NCBI GenBank assembly: GCA_907164885.2
Contig: OU015496.1
Coordinates: forward strand, 131,625,375-131,689,374
Source of the DNA: Dolomedes plantarius
Taxonomy: Eukaryota; Arthropoda; Arachnida; Araneae; Dolomedidae
DNA: 64,000 nt
Direction: 5' to 3'
Shown here piece by piece: positions 21,638 through 32,701 of the stretch. Below the pieces are notes generated by a model. It was not told the DNA's origin, did not search any database, and was given only the letters and a program-made list of their open reading frames with translations. A program made the position numbers and the translations under genes. Numbering within the stretch: the stretch's first letter is position 1; each line of letters opens with the position of its first letter.

Positions 21638-23051
21638 CACTTTATAACAAAAAAAATCGAAGTACCAAGTAGACGTTGTCCGATTATAAGGAAAATTCAA
21701 ATGCAAAGATGTTTCGACTATACATACAAATGATAAAAATTTGGTGTCTAAAGAAGGAATAGCGGGAGCTCTAGCGCACCAGAACTGTTCATCCAGCAGG
21801 TGTATATAAGGAGCGATTCTCGACCTGACGTTTAAAATTTCTGTTGCATTTCGCCTGTGAATATCTTACGTCAACGATGCCTCTCCGAAGAATTGGTGCT
21901 CATTACGAGCATATTTCAGAGTTTGATAGAGGTCGTGTCATTGGATTTAAAGATGGTGGTTGGGCAAATCGAAGAGTCACTCGACATCTTGATCAAAGCG
22001 ATGCAATGATCATACGACTCTGGCAAGAGTGGGTCAACAAGGGTACATTTAAGCGTCAGGACGGCAGTGGTCTATCACGGACCACGCCAGAACGGAAAGA
22101 CACAGCAATTATGAGATTAGAGGTCGCGGAACCGGATTCGTCCTTTTCAACAATGCGACATGTGACCAGCGCACTAGTGTCCAACATAACTGCTGACAGA
22201 GGACTAAGACAGCGGAATCTACGCTTCCACGGAATGTTACTCTCTTATCCCTCACGCCTGTACACCGTCAAGTCCGATTACAGTTGTGCTTAACTCGATG
22301 AAATTATAACTGCGCTGACTGGGGACGCATATACTTCAGTGATGAGTCCCGTTCCCAACTGTGTCCTGGCGAGCACCGAAGGCGTATCTGGATACATCTA
22401 GGACATCGTGGGAACCCTACTCTTACTACAACAGGGCGTTTTGGTCTGGAGTGATATTTCCTTTGGTAGCCGGACACCTTTGGTAGTTATTAGTGAGAGA
22501 CTTACAGCAGAGATGTATGTAGAGGACAATCTTCGACCAATTTTGTTGTAGTTCTCCTTGTGCCACCTCGGACATACTTTCAAACAACATCATTCCCGTC
22601 AGCATACAGAACGTGTCGCTATGAATTCTTTTCAAGCATGCCGAACACTTCCTCGGCAAGCTAGGTTAACTGATTTCTCTCCCATGGAGCACATTTGGGG
22701 TGTGAAGGGAAGACGATTTCAAGTATCCCGAAATGTTGCCGATTTAGCACGACAGTTGGAGCCAATTTGGCAAAAAATCCAGCAGGACACTATTCGGAAA
22801 ATAATTCAGTGTATGCCTCACCGGGTGACGACTTGCATCTCGGCCAGAGATGGACCAACGCCATATTGACTTCCTCAATTTGTAACGATAAGACTCTAGA
22901 AAAAATCATTCAATTATTCTGAATTTCAATCTGAATTGTTCATTTTTAATTTTTTTTCTTTGGGGGGGGGGGGATCATGTTTTCGACATCCACCAATTTT
23001 TGTAGTAGTCGGACAACTTCTTCTTACATTGCGTCGATTTTTTATAGAGTG
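21638..23051 (+). mobile_element. Tc1-like transposon relic, plus strand
   Basis: Tips are inverted repeats: left CACTTTATAACAAAAAAAAT then CGAAGTACCAAGTAGACGTTG; right, inverted, CACTCTATAAAAAATCGACG with AAGTTGTCCGA. TA flanks both ends. Length is normal for Tc1 (about 1.4 kb). A 12-base G run sits at about 22963-22974, near the 3' end. Confidence 0.85.
21877..22870 (+). pseudogene. Tc1-like transposase pseudogene
   Basis: The start is placed at the ATG of MPLRRIGAHYEHISEFDRGR, the N-terminus usual for this arthropod Tc1 family; the frame extends 11 codons upstream. The paired helix-turn-helix region (GWANRRVTRHLDQSDAM, WQEWVNKGTFKRQDGSG) is clear to about 22293. The catalytic core is decayed: DESRSQLCPGEHRRRIW is legible near 22340, the middle carries many stops, and the end (22558-22869) gives FSPMEHIWGVKGRRFQVSRN and ending ARDGPTPY, which holds the catalytic glutamate region. 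Confidence 0.85.
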
Positions 23052-23425
23052 TATATTATTTATGCTATAAGACAGACGGCAAAGGTCTGCATAGTTAAAA
23101 AGTTGCTCAATATGTATTGAGTTTAAATATTTATCTACCTATGATAACATTTTAACAAAATATATATAATAACATTGTAATGTGTAATATATAAAATCTT
23201 CATATGGTATCAAATTTTAATATTCAGAATACATGTCTCAAAAATTGAGATTCGATGATTTAAGTTATAAGAAAGACAATAAAAGTTAATGTATTTAAAA
23301 AACTTATAGTTGTATATTAATAGTTTTATACAATAGATGTTTAAATATGTTTCTTTAAATAACATTTTAACGAGAATGTAATCATAAAATAATATAATAA
23401 AAAAGTAATGTCTAATCTATAACTA

Positions 23426-24678
23426 CACTATACACCAATAAGTATTCGGTCACCTGTGATAGAAAAGAAAAAATATTCCAATTCAATAGTCAGTAGAGCC
23501 TCCACGGGAGGCAATTACAGCCTCAACCCTCCGGGCATGCTTTCCACCTTGTAGTCTTGTAGTCTAGGCGGGCATGCTTTCCACCTGTAGGCCTTGTAGT
23601 CTAGGCGGCTAGTGGTATTTTCTTCCACTCTGCTTGGAGAAGACATGTATATCCCTTCACCGACTTTGGAAGGTTATTGCAGCCCTTAATTTGGCGATGC
23701 AACTCCTCAAAGATGTTCTCGATAGGGTTCAGGTTTGGGCTCCGGGAATGCCAGTCCATTCGGTTAACCCCTTTGCCATCATACCAATCCATGGCGGACC
23801 TCGAAACATTACAGCTGGCGTTGTCGTCCTGGAAGTAACATCGGTCCAATCCGAAAAACTGCCACAACGTAGGAAGCACACTGCCAAACAAAATAGTGCA
23901 GTATGCATCGGCTTTCAATTTACCATAAACTGGAACCAGAGGGTCGCAATCCATACCAGGAGAAACACCCCCAGACCATAATTCCACCTCCACTGGACTT
24001 TACTGTGGGTATAATGCATTCTGGTAGGTGGCGTTCTCAAGGCAGACCCCAGACCGTGACCTTCCCTTCCGAACAGTAGAGGGTAAACTTTGATTTGTCG
24101 CTCCACAGGACCCGTTTCCACTTATCTACGGTCCACTTTCGATGTGCTTTGCAACACATTAACCAAGCAGCGCGAATGAACTTTGAGATAAAAGACTTAT
24201 AGGCGGCAGCACGACCATGGAAACCAAGCAGATGTACTTCCTTACGGATGGTATTGATCGAAACAACACTCCTGGATGCCTGTTGAAACACCTGGAGTAT
24301 GTGGGCCATCGGTTGGGTGCAGTTCTTCCAAAATTCTCTGGACAGCAACCGTCGATCTCTATCTTCTAGTTTCGTGGGTCTGCCGACGCAGGGCACATTC
24401 CGACAGTCACTGCTCAGTTTCCACTTTTGAATCACATAGGCCACTCTCGATTTTGGTTAATTCAGCTCATTAGATATGTTCCTTAAGGATCGGCCATTTT
24501 TGTGATACCCGATGATTACTTTTCTCGAAATCAGATAACTCTGCACTTCGTGGCGTCTAGCATGCGACTAATGCTAATGTTGTCCTACACGAAATTTAAC
24601 TGCGGAGGGCGTGAAGTATATCAAGACCGCAGATATCGCCATTTGCATGGTTGTCCATGTACTTGTTGGTAGATAGTG
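23426..24678 (-). mobile_element. Tc1-like transposon relic, minus strand
   Basis: Left tip CACTATACACCAATAAGT and inverted right tip CACTATCTACCAACAAGT match with few differences and are flanked by TA. Length about 1.25 kb. A short local duplication of 'ggcatgctttccacctt' lies at about 23538-23588. Confidence 0.85.
23601..24560 (-). pseudogene. Tc1-like transposase pseudogene
   Basis: The N-terminal helix-turn-helix region begins around 24560 with a stop inside it. The frame at 24037-24444 gives GRPTKLEDRDRRLLSREF and KWKRVLWSDKSKF (first aspartate; the usual DES is changed to DKS). A shift near 24035 leads to 23601-23993 with [27 protein letters not shown] (second aspartate) and RSPNLNPIENIFEELHRQIK (glutamate). 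Two breaks and altered motifs make it inactive. Confidence 0.85.
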
Positions 24679-24699
24679 TATATACTTAACACTCCTTTT

Positions 24700-24925
24700 T
24701 GTCGCACGTGTGTGTGTTAACAAAACGAAATTATAAATAAATAATTTTAATTCTTAGACAATTTCATTTTAATATGCATTTTTTAACGTGAGATATATCA
24801 TTAAAATATTAATAAAATATTATTGCATTGCATAATAAATTGTAATTTAAAACTAAGAAACGTGATGTTTTCTCACGTTATTAAAGAGGATGTACAAAAA
24901 ACAATAATTCGAGAAAAAGGAAAAG
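24700..24925 (+). repeat. Dispersed non-coding repeat, copy a
   Basis: Shares blocks such as 'gtgatgttttctcacgttat' and 'gagaaaaagg' with copies at 34316-34378, 34430-34720 and (inverted) 38090-38350. The core looks like GTGATGCTTTCTCACATTAT followed by AACGAGAAT. Family not recognised. Confidence 0.6.
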
Positions 24926-24955
24926 ATAAAAAGAAAAATAATTTGATATGATACA

Positions 24956-24983
24956 CACAGACACATACACACACACACACAGA

Positions 24984-25055
<72 letters not shown>
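24956..25055. repeat. (CA)n(TA)n(GT)n compound microsatellite
   Basis: Self-complementary compound repeat directly outside the 3' LTR of the gypsy element. Confidence 0.95.
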
Positions 25056-25059
<4 letters not shown>

Positions 25060-25659
25060 GCATTTCACCACATGATTTCCATAACAACACACAATAAGCA
25101 CAAACGACGAGGCAGAGTTCTATAAAATTGCAGTCCTTTATTTCACAAGAGTTGGTAGCAGATATCAGAGCGTCTTTCTAGCATGACGCAAAACATACAA
25201 GTGCTCACAAAGACAGCCAACAACAGAAATGTCTGCTCTCTTAGTCAGAGGCTGTACCAAAGTCAGCGACTGTTTACATCAACACATATGTTTTTCGTGG
25301 ATGGTGCGGTTGCTATACTAAGAAGCACATTGGGTGCGTTTTATCTTTATGGTATTGTTTGTCACTTTTGATCCTTTATCTCTGGCACCTGCAGCCATTA
25401 TCTCTGAGATATTGTGAACTGCGGATTTTAGATGACTAGAGACGGGGTTTTGTTACTCCTTCTGGGCGGCACGGCTAATATTCCTATCAACTGAAAATAA
25501 TTTATTGTGTTGTTTTCCCCACTGAAATTTGCAGATGTTCACTTGCTTTTGGGTGGGATATTTCTGAGAAAAGGGTCCTCTCTTAACAGATGTGGGGACC
25601 CGAATTATAGACATAGACGAGATTCAACTTATAATGTCAAGATTCAACTTATAATGTCA
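25056..25659 (-). repeat. 3' LTR of the 25-32 kb gypsy element
   Basis: Near-identical to 32120-32703. On the minus strand it starts TGACATTATAAGTTGAATCT and this first 20 bases is tandemly duplicated (25640-25659 and 25620-25639). Without the duplication the length is 584 bases, the same as the 5' LTR. Confidence 0.9.
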
Positions 25660-26036
25660 CATCCCCCCTCCCAAGAGGCTATCATCCTATGCCTGCATAA
25701 GGTGAGAGACACCTGAGTGTGAGAATGTTGGGACCTCACCTAATTCACTCTGCAAGATCAACATTGTAAGTTTTACTACCTCAATTTTTAAGTTAAGTCA
25801 TAATCGATATAAAACTCTTGATCTGCAGTATCAAGCTCTTTATATCGACATACGTTAGCTGGAATTATAAATCTTTCCGTACCTCTGGAGAAGTTCTCCA
25901 CCTACCTAAATTCCTCCATCTCCAGTCATCGTGTTCAATACCATAACAATACAATTACTCGGCCTCAAATTAATCGGTGCACAATTACAACAATAGTCTA
26001 ATAGTAATTAAAAGTACATAATTATAACAATATTAG

Positions 26037-26268
26037 TGGGATAATAAAATAAGTAATAAGATAATATACTAGTATAGCCATGAAAAGAATAACATATAAA
26101 TGGCAAGTGATATGGCATAATTGAATCTCTCTGCAAATACATCAATAGTCTGGAAATAATTATGAATAAAATAAGGTATAAGATAATATAATGGTATAGC
26201 CATGAAAAGAATAACATAGAAATGGTAATGGATATGGCTTAATTGAATCTCCATGCAGATACATTATA
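26037..26268. repeat. Tandem repeat of ~110 bp, two copies, in the 3' non-coding part
   Basis: Two tandem copies with 'agccatgaaaagaataacat' and 'aattgaatctc' blocks, at about 26037-26145 and 26160-26268; a weaker third resemblance lies at about 26555-26640. The whole interval 25675-26980, between integrase and the 3' LTR, is AT-rich and holds no gene I recognise. Confidence 0.7.
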
Positions 26269-26979
26269 CCAAAAATCAGTTCTAACTCAATAGTAATCTA
26301 CATGAAATCATACACAAAAACAATTCAATTCTGATACTTGTAAATCAATGCTAAATCAATACACAGAAATGATACATTAAATACTTCAATTCAGGTAAAC
26401 GTAACTCACATTAATCAAATATGAAGGCATATTGACAATCACGCACTAAATTAGTTCAATTCAAAAAAATATAACTCAATACTCTTTACACTTCTAGAGC
26501 ACTGGTTTACTCGGATAATAATTACTATTTATACAATCACAATAATGCCAGTATGATCATAAAATAGATAATATGATAATAGTGCGTAATAATGAAAAAG
26601 AAATAACAGGTGATATAATATAATAAAATCCTTACTAAGACACAAATATATCATATGAACACAATGCTTTTTACAATTATTGGATTATTCATCTCTTACA
26701 TTCCACTTAAATTCTCTCATGTTTTTTAATTCACTATATTCTTTAATACAGGGGAATAACTTCTATTTTTCTTAACCTCAAGATCTCTTTCCTATACTCT
26801 TCTAGATCTCTACATTGAGCGAAAATTAATCCCTTTACCCTTCCAGTATTCATCTCTCTCAAGCTCAATTTTTGCATTACCTTATCCTTCTAACCTAGCT
26901 GTGGTGTTCTGACTTATGATGACATCTGCTAATCAGAGTACTAATTTCTTATGATAGCTTGTCTTTGAATAAGCCTGTC

Positions 26980-28095
26980 CTATTTAAATGAATTTAAGAT
27001 TCTACTGAAAGGTACAAATTTCCTCCTTCCATTTCTTTTCTTAACTCCATAATTTATATAATAAAAAAATAATAAAATAATGATTTTAAAAGGCCCTTCG
27101 TACGCTTGGGTTAGTTTTCGGGTATTGGGGTAATGAAATGCCTCTATCATGACGGTATCACCTACTTTAAACGAGGAGTTTTTGAATTTTTTATCATACT
27201 GTACCTTGTTTTTCTGATGGTCAATGATAGTTTTTTCGTATGCAATCTCTCTCGCTCTATCTAAATCTGGGTAAATCTTAGCTTCAGCTAATGGCGAAAT
27301 GTATGGGGAACATCCATATAATAGATATATTGGAGGGAATGAGGTAACCTGATGAGGGGTATTATTGTTATCTACGGTAACCTGTTCTAGAACTTTCGGC
27401 CAGGGTGTTTTCTGTGTATCCCCATTAATTTTACAGCGCATTCTTTGCATAATGGTGGCCCCTACTCTCTCCTGTTTACAATTGCTTTCAGGCCTGGGAG
27501 AGGCGGTCAAAATTTGTGATATATTATGATTTTTTAAGAAGTGTTTAAACTTGGTTGATGTGAATGCGGCGTTTCTGTCACTTAATAATTTTTTTGGTTT
27601 ATTAATCTGAAAAATTTGTTTTAAGCAATTAATGTATGTGTCTGTAGTTGAGGTGGTACATGCGAATGTCCAGATGTATCTTGTGCTATGGTCCATTACA
27701 CAATGTAGATATTTTTTCCTTGAATTATAATATCCTAGACCTCCGATAGTGTCAATAGACATTAATTCGAACGGTAGCTTTGCGGGAGGTAAGGCCTGTA
27801 ATAATCCTAATCTCTTTTGATGTGACTTTTTGTTTAGTTGACATATTTCACAATATTTTACATAATTCGCTATGTCAATAATAATAGTATCCCAATAATA
27901 AATAGGTGACAATATTTGTATCACTTTTTGGATCCCAGGATGGCCAAATTGAAGATGTGCTGCTGTCAATAATTTCAACCGTAATGAAGTAGGAATAAAT
28001 ATTTTTGTCAAACCCTTTTTCTGGATAGTCACTACATTATCTCTTTTCTGAAATCTCGGATTATGGGTATTGTCTGCCTGTTGGTGTTCTTCTAT
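26980..28095 (-). pseudogene. Gypsy integrase, separated from pol by one stop codon
   Basis: The frame is continuous with the upstream pol frame except for a single TAA at 28096-28098. Visible: zinc-binding HLQFGHPG and YCEICQ; catalytic core MSIDTIGG (first aspartate), LLSDRNAAFTSTKF (second) and ESNCKQERVGA (glutamate); then a C-terminal DNA-binding region (KFKNSSFKVGDTVMIEAFHY, YEGPFKII). It would join element cDNA to the genome. An ORF beginning at 28032 starts with GTG, so it is not a separate gene but the end of Pol. Confidence 0.85.
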
Positions 28096-30489
28096 TTAGT
28101 CTAATGTTATCAAATTGATTTGTTGTTGGACAAAGTGGGAAATCGGCTGTCTACTCAAAAAATCTGCTTCGTGATTGGTCGAACCCTTCTTATATTTTAT
28201 GTCGTAGTCGTACATTGATAACTTTAGGGACCAGCGGAATAATCTTCCTGTTAAGTTTTTAATGGATTTCAGCCATACTAAGGCGGCATGGTCCGTGAAA
28301 ATGGTGAATCTAGTTCCGTGCAGATAGCAGTGAAATCTCTCAACAGAATCAACAATCGCGAGACATTCAAGTTCTGAAGCACTGTAGTTCTTTTCATATG
28401 ATCTTAAACCTCGTGAATGATATGCTACAGGGCGTAGTGTTCCATCAGGGTACTCCTGTTTTAGGACACATCCTATCCCCTCTCCTGAAGCATCCACAAA
28501 TAATTTACAAGGGTAATTTGGATTATGTATGGTTAGAATCGGTTTGGAAATTAGTGACATTTTAAGTGTTTCGTACGCTTGTTGAAGTTCGTCGTTCCAG
28601 TCCCATTTAACGTTCTTTTTTAACAACTCATTTAGGGGTTTTCTCAATTTAGCGTAATTTTTGATAAATTTGTTGTATACATTGACACTCCCTAAAAATC
28701 CTTGGAGTTGTTTTACGTTTTTTGGTGGAATTAATTTCTTGATAGTTTCTATGTTTGAATTATTTGGCGACATCTTACCCTCTCCAATCTCATATCCTAA
28801 AAAGGATATTTTCTTTTGCGCTAATTGGCACTTTGATAATTTTAATTTAAGATTTTCTTGGACACAGATCTGGAATATTGCTCGGAGATGCTCTAAATGT
28901 TCTTCCATATTATTTGAGAAAATGATTAAATCATCAAAGTAGTTCAGTGCGAAGTTAACTCTATGTTTGTTTAATATGTGTCGCATGGTTCTTTGAAAAA
29001 TCGCGGGAGAATTTTTAAAGCCATCAGGCAATATCTGAAATTGATATAACCCATAGTTGCAGGCGAAGGCTAATTTTTCTTGACTCCCCTCCTCTAAAGG
29101 AATGTGCCAGTAGGCTGAAGCAATATCTAGTGAGGAAATTATCCTAGCTGTACTCAATTGGTCCAAAAGGTGATCAATTCGGGGTATTGGCTCTCTGTCC
29201 GTTTTACAGATCTCATTTAGTTTTCGGAAATCTATACATAGTCGGGTTTTTCCTTCTCCTCTCTTGTGGGCCAGAGTGACGGGGCTACTGTAAGGTCCAT
29301 GTGAGGGTTTGATTATTTTATGTTTTAACAATTCGTCGATTTGGGTCTTAATTTCTAAATTGTCTTTTTGCGACGCTCTATAGGGCCTCAAAGCTATAGG
29401 TAATTCTGATGTGGTAATAATTCTAGTAGGCTCCATATTTACTCTCCTAATATCATATTTACATTTAGCAAATATACCAATAAACGATGACAATAAAGGA
29501 ATGAGCTCCGACGATAGATTCATGTTAGCAAATTTAGGTAATTTATCCTGAATGGCATTTTGAGTCTTAGAGTCTTCAGTCAAATCAAGTGTCTTCCTGA
29601 TTTGCATAGACGTTTTTGGAGGCTCATGTTCTCCATTGCCATTCGTTAGCATTATATCATCAAAATTATTTTCAATACGACCATAATATAATTTAGCACA
29701 GTTATTATCATCAGGATATTCATTTATCAATTTACTCGACTTACATATATCATCACAATTATTTTCAATACGACCATAATAAAATTTAGCACAGTTATTA
29801 TCATCAGGATATTCATTTATCAATTTACTCGACTTACATATATCATCACACTCACTTATAACAGAACTATAATACTTTTTAGCACAAATCATATCATTAA
29901 AATTTTCAGTTACTCCCTTACTTGGATTATATTGATTATCTACAATTTTACTAGAATTATAAAAATATTTCGTCTCTATGAATATGGTACTCTCGACATC
30001 ATCCTGACTCTCATTGTTATTATTATTCTTATTTTTTATATTAGAATTGAGATGATATGAAACATTATGATAACAACTCGATAATTTGTTAAGAGTAATA
30101 TCTACATTATCCTGATATACACTACAATCACTTAATTTAATATTCAAGTTAAATAATTTCATATGTGGCAAAGATAATAAGATATAATCCAACTGGGTAT
30201 CTATAACATACACCTCAATAGTTCTGGTTAGATCACCTATTGTAGCTTCTACACTGATAATTTTAACAATAATTATCTTACCTTGCGTTTGTTGCACTGT
30301 TTGCGGTTCCATGGGGCTTTCTTTATAGGTAAGTCCAGGTAGCCAAGATATTGGCATGATTGTCACATTTGAACCAGTATCCAATAAACACGGAAAGTTC
30401 TTACTGTTTGACACTCGCAACATAGTCTTTAAGAATTGTCCGTTATCATCACCATGGTGGTTGACTGTCCGTTGCCTGGGAGGTATCAT
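28096..30489 (-). CDS. Gypsy Pol: protease, reverse transcriptase, RNase H
   Basis: This 797-codon frame begins with an ATG three codons after the gag stop and in the same frame. Protease: PCLLDTGSNVTIMP (about residues 34-46). A long, asparagine-rich, poorly conserved linker (residues 140-290) contains a 31-residue tandem repeat. Reverse transcriptase: LRPYRASQKDN, KTRLCIDFRKLNEI, SSLDIASAYWHIPL, and the active site FALNYFDDLIIFS near residue 515. RNase H from about residue 665: FVDASGEGIG, SELECLAIVDSVERF, FTDHAALVWL, NHEADFLSR. Catalytic residues look intact. It would copy element RNA to DNA. Confidence 0.9.
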   Translation of the reverse strand: MIPPRQRTVNHHGDDNGQFLKTMLRVSNSKNFPCLLDTGSNVTIMPISWLPGLTYKESPMEPQTVQQTQGKIIIVKIISVEATIGDLTRTIEVYVIDTQLDYILLSLPHMKLFNLNIKLSDCSVYQDNVDITLNKLSSCYHNVSYHLNSNIKNKNNNNNESQDDVESTIFIETKYFYNSSKIVDNQYNPSKGVTENFNDMICAKKYYSSVISECDDICKSSKLINEYPDDNNCAKFYYGRIENNCDDICKSSKLINEYPDDNNCAKLYYGRIENNFDDIMLTNGNGEHEPPKTSMQIRKTLDLTEDSKTQNAIQDKLPKFANMNLSSELIPLLSSFIGIFAKCKYDIRRVNMEPTRIITTSELPIALRPYRASQKDNLEIKTQIDELLKHKIIKPSHGPYSSPVTLAHKRGEGKTRLCIDFRKLNEICKTDREPIPRIDHLLDQLSTARIISSLDIASAYWHIPLEEGSQEKLAFACNYGLYQFQILPDGFKNSPAIFQRTMRHILNKHRVNFALNYFDDLIIFSNNMEEHLEHLRAIFQICVQENLKLKLSKCQLAQKKISFLGYEIGEGKMSPNNSNIETIKKLIPPKNVKQLQGFLGSVNVYNKFIKNYAKLRKPLNELLKKNVKWDWNDELQQAYETLKMSLISKPILTIHNPNYPCKLFVDASGEGIGCVLKQEYPDGTLRPVAYHSRGLRSYEKNYSASELECLAIVDSVERFHCYLHGTRFTIFTDHAALVWLKSIKNLTGRLFRWSLKLSMYDYDIKYKKGSTNHEADFLSRQPISHFVQQQINLITLD
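29665..29850 (-). repeat. 93-bp tandem repeat inside the gypsy pol frame
   Basis: Two nearly identical 93-base units (29665-29757 and 29758-29850) encode two copies of a 31-residue segment around CDDICKSSKLINEYPDD. A degenerate third unit (CAKKYYSSVISE) lies beside them. The frame is kept. Confidence 0.85.
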
Positions 30490-30495
30490 TAGATG

Positions 30496-31641
30496 TCAGG
30501 CGGATCTGCACATCCTCGCCAAATGTCCCGCTTTGCCACATCTGTAACATAACCTTTGTGTATTATCTCGAGTTGATAATCTATTTAATTGTGGAGGTCG
30601 TGGGGATGAGTAGTTATTAGGTGTGTAGTTGTTAGGTGTAGTCTGACTCCAAGGTCTCGTTCCATTTTCTTCAGCTCTCGGGGAATAACGAGGTGGCTTC
30701 TTCCAGTTTTGCGTCAAAACATTCTTTGGTTTAAAAACCTCAGCAGTTGGGTTCAGGAACGTCGGAGGTTTTCTATTTTCTCGAATTTTTAGTTCATCAT
30801 CTATGAAATCCAGCATTTCTTCGGTTTTTCGATTTTTCTTCCCTTTGCTCCTCTCGTATAATAGGATAATTTCCTCCGGGAAAATAGTCCTGATCATTGC
30901 ATTTATTACTTCATTGTCCTGGTTCACTTCTAAGTTCTTTAAGCTGCGTAGGTGTGTATATAATTCCGTGATGCTTGTTCTCAGGGCGGGAAGGTCGTTG
31001 GAATCTTTTATCGGGCGGGTGGCTAATATTTTTTGAATGTGGTAATCAATAGTTCTATCGGGATTCTCGTATCTCTTCTTTAATATTTGTATTATATCCG
31101 GGTAGTTTTCAGCTGTCACTGCAAATCCGGCTATTGTTTTGGCTGCCTCTCCATCAAAAAGAGAGATTAAATAATTCAATTTTTCCACTCGGGATAATTC
31201 TTTCCGGTTGTTGATGGTGGATTCAAATGTTTGCCAAAACGACATCCAAGTGGTTATGTCTCCGTGAAATTTTTTTAGTTCTATTTTTGGCAATTTTGCG
31301 GTGATGGGTTTCGTATCTTTAGTAGAGAGATTGTCAGTTGATTTGTCTTCCAGAACTTCCTTCTCTTGTGTTATTTCAAGAATCCTATGTATGGTTTCAA
31401 GTATTTTAGTTTGATAGGCCTCTGAGCTTTCCATATCCGTATCTAGTTCTCCTTCTTCCGTTATCATGTCTGCAACGTTTTTATCCAAATCACATAATTC
31501 TTGCCGCTTCATTTCCAGTTGATCCTTTAGTGTATGTAATTTACTTTTATATCCTGGCTGTTGTTGAATTTCTTCGAATTGTTTAATTAGTCGAGAAACA
31601 GAGCCCCTCTGAGCTTTTCTTGTTCTCTTCAGAACTTCCAT
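30496..31641 (-). CDS. Gag polyprotein, DUF1759-like, with one zinc knuckle
   Basis: The 381-residue frame encodes the structural capsid precursor. The N-terminal ~90 residues are predicted coiled coil (many K, E, Q, L). The middle has LPKIELKKFHGDITTWMSFW and LNYLISLFDGEAAKTIAGF, which are hallmarks of DUF1759, a gag domain best known from BEL/Pao elements. The C-terminus is rich in N, P and R and ends with a CCHC knuckle, CYRCGKAGHLARMC. A TGA stop follows two residues later, and pol resumes in the same frame. The mix of a Pao-like gag and a gypsy-type pol is notable. Confidence 0.85.
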   Translation of the reverse strand: MEVLKRTRKAQRGSVSRLIKQFEEIQQQPGYKSKLHTLKDQLEMKRQELCDLDKNVADMITEEGELDTDMESSEAYQTKILETIHRILEITQEKEVLEDKSTDNLSTKDTKPITAKLPKIELKKFHGDITTWMSFWQTFESTINNRKELSRVEKLNYLISLFDGEAAKTIAGFAVTAENYPDIIQILKKRYENPDRTIDYHIQKILATRPIKDSNDLPALRTSITELYTHLRSLKNLEVNQDNEVINAMIRTIFPEEIILLYERSKGKKNRKTEEMLDFIDDELKIRENRKPPTFLNPTAEVFKPKNVLTQNWKKPPRYSPRAEENGTRPWSQTTPNNYTPNNYSSPRPPQLNRLSTRDNTQRLCYRCGKAGHLARMCRSA

Positions 31642-31896
31642 CTTTTAAAAAACGAAACTGTCTTTCAACTATATCATCAGTGAGCTATCACCGCACTCTC
31701 TCCCTTCGTAATGTGGCTGAAACATGAAACCCTCCTCGGTTCGGTGTGGGGAATTGTTAAGCACGGCTCGTCCGCCATGTTTGTCCTTCTTGTCTTCTAT
31801 TGCCTTAAAAATGCATATAAGTTCATTTAATCAATTTGATTTCTTCTTATTAAAATCCATTAGGTGTTCCTTCGCAAAGTAACATTCTTGTCGACT

Positions 31897-32075
31897 TGTG
31901 GCATTTCACAACATGATTTCCATAACAACACACAATAAGCACAACACACAATAAGCATAAAGAGGATGTACAACAAACAATAATTCGAGAAAAAGGAAAA
32001 GATAAAAAGAAAAATAATTTGATATGACACACACAGACACATACACACACACACACAGAGACACACACAGAGACA

Positions 32076-32118
<43 letters not shown>

Positions 32119-32119
32119 G
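31897..32119 (-). repeat. Partial LTR plus copied flanking DNA between leader and 5' LTR
   Basis: 31897-31944 repeats the LTR end 'tgtggcatttca.aacatgat', and 31962-32119 repeats the DNA that lies outside the other LTR (24881-25055), including 'aaagaggatgtac', 'caataattcgagaaaaagg' and the CA/TA microsatellite. The join is a short repeat 'aacacacaataagca'. Confidence 0.8.
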
Positions 32120-32701
32120 TGTGGCATTTCACCACATAATTTCCATAACAACACACAATAAGCACAAACGACGAGGCAGAGTTCTATAAAATTGCAGTCC
32201 TTTATTTCACAAGAGTTGGTAGCGGATATCAGAGCCTCTTTCTAGCATGACGCGAAACATACAAGTGCTCACAAAGACAGCCAACAACAGAAATGTCTGC
32301 TCTCTTAGTCAGGGGCTGTACCAAAGTCAGCGACTGTTTACATCAACACAGATGTTTTTCGTGGGTAGTGCGGTTGCTATACTAAGAAGTACATTGGGTG
32401 CGTTTTATCTTTATGGTATTGTTTGTCACTTTTGATCCTTTATCTCTGGCACCTGCAGCCATTACCTCTGAGATATTGTGAACTGCGGATTTTAGATGAC
32501 TAGAGACGGGGTTTTGTTACTCCTTCTGGGCGGCACGGCTAATATTCCTATCAACTGAAAATAATTTATTGTGTTGTTTTCCCCACTGGAATTTGCAGAT
32601 GTTCACTTGCTTTTGGGTGGGCTATTTCTGAGAAAAGGGTCCTCTCTTAACAGATGTGGGGACCCGAATTATAGACATAGACGAGATTCAACTTATAATG
32701 T

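Noticed and set aside
24853..25101. Cysteine- and valine-rich frames on the minus strand
   Set aside because: They translate the CA/GT microsatellite beside the LTR.
26008..26254. Possible envelope or membrane protein after integrase
   Set aside because: The hydrophobic frames arise from the ~110-bp AT-rich tandem repeat; there is no signal peptide or glycosylation pattern.
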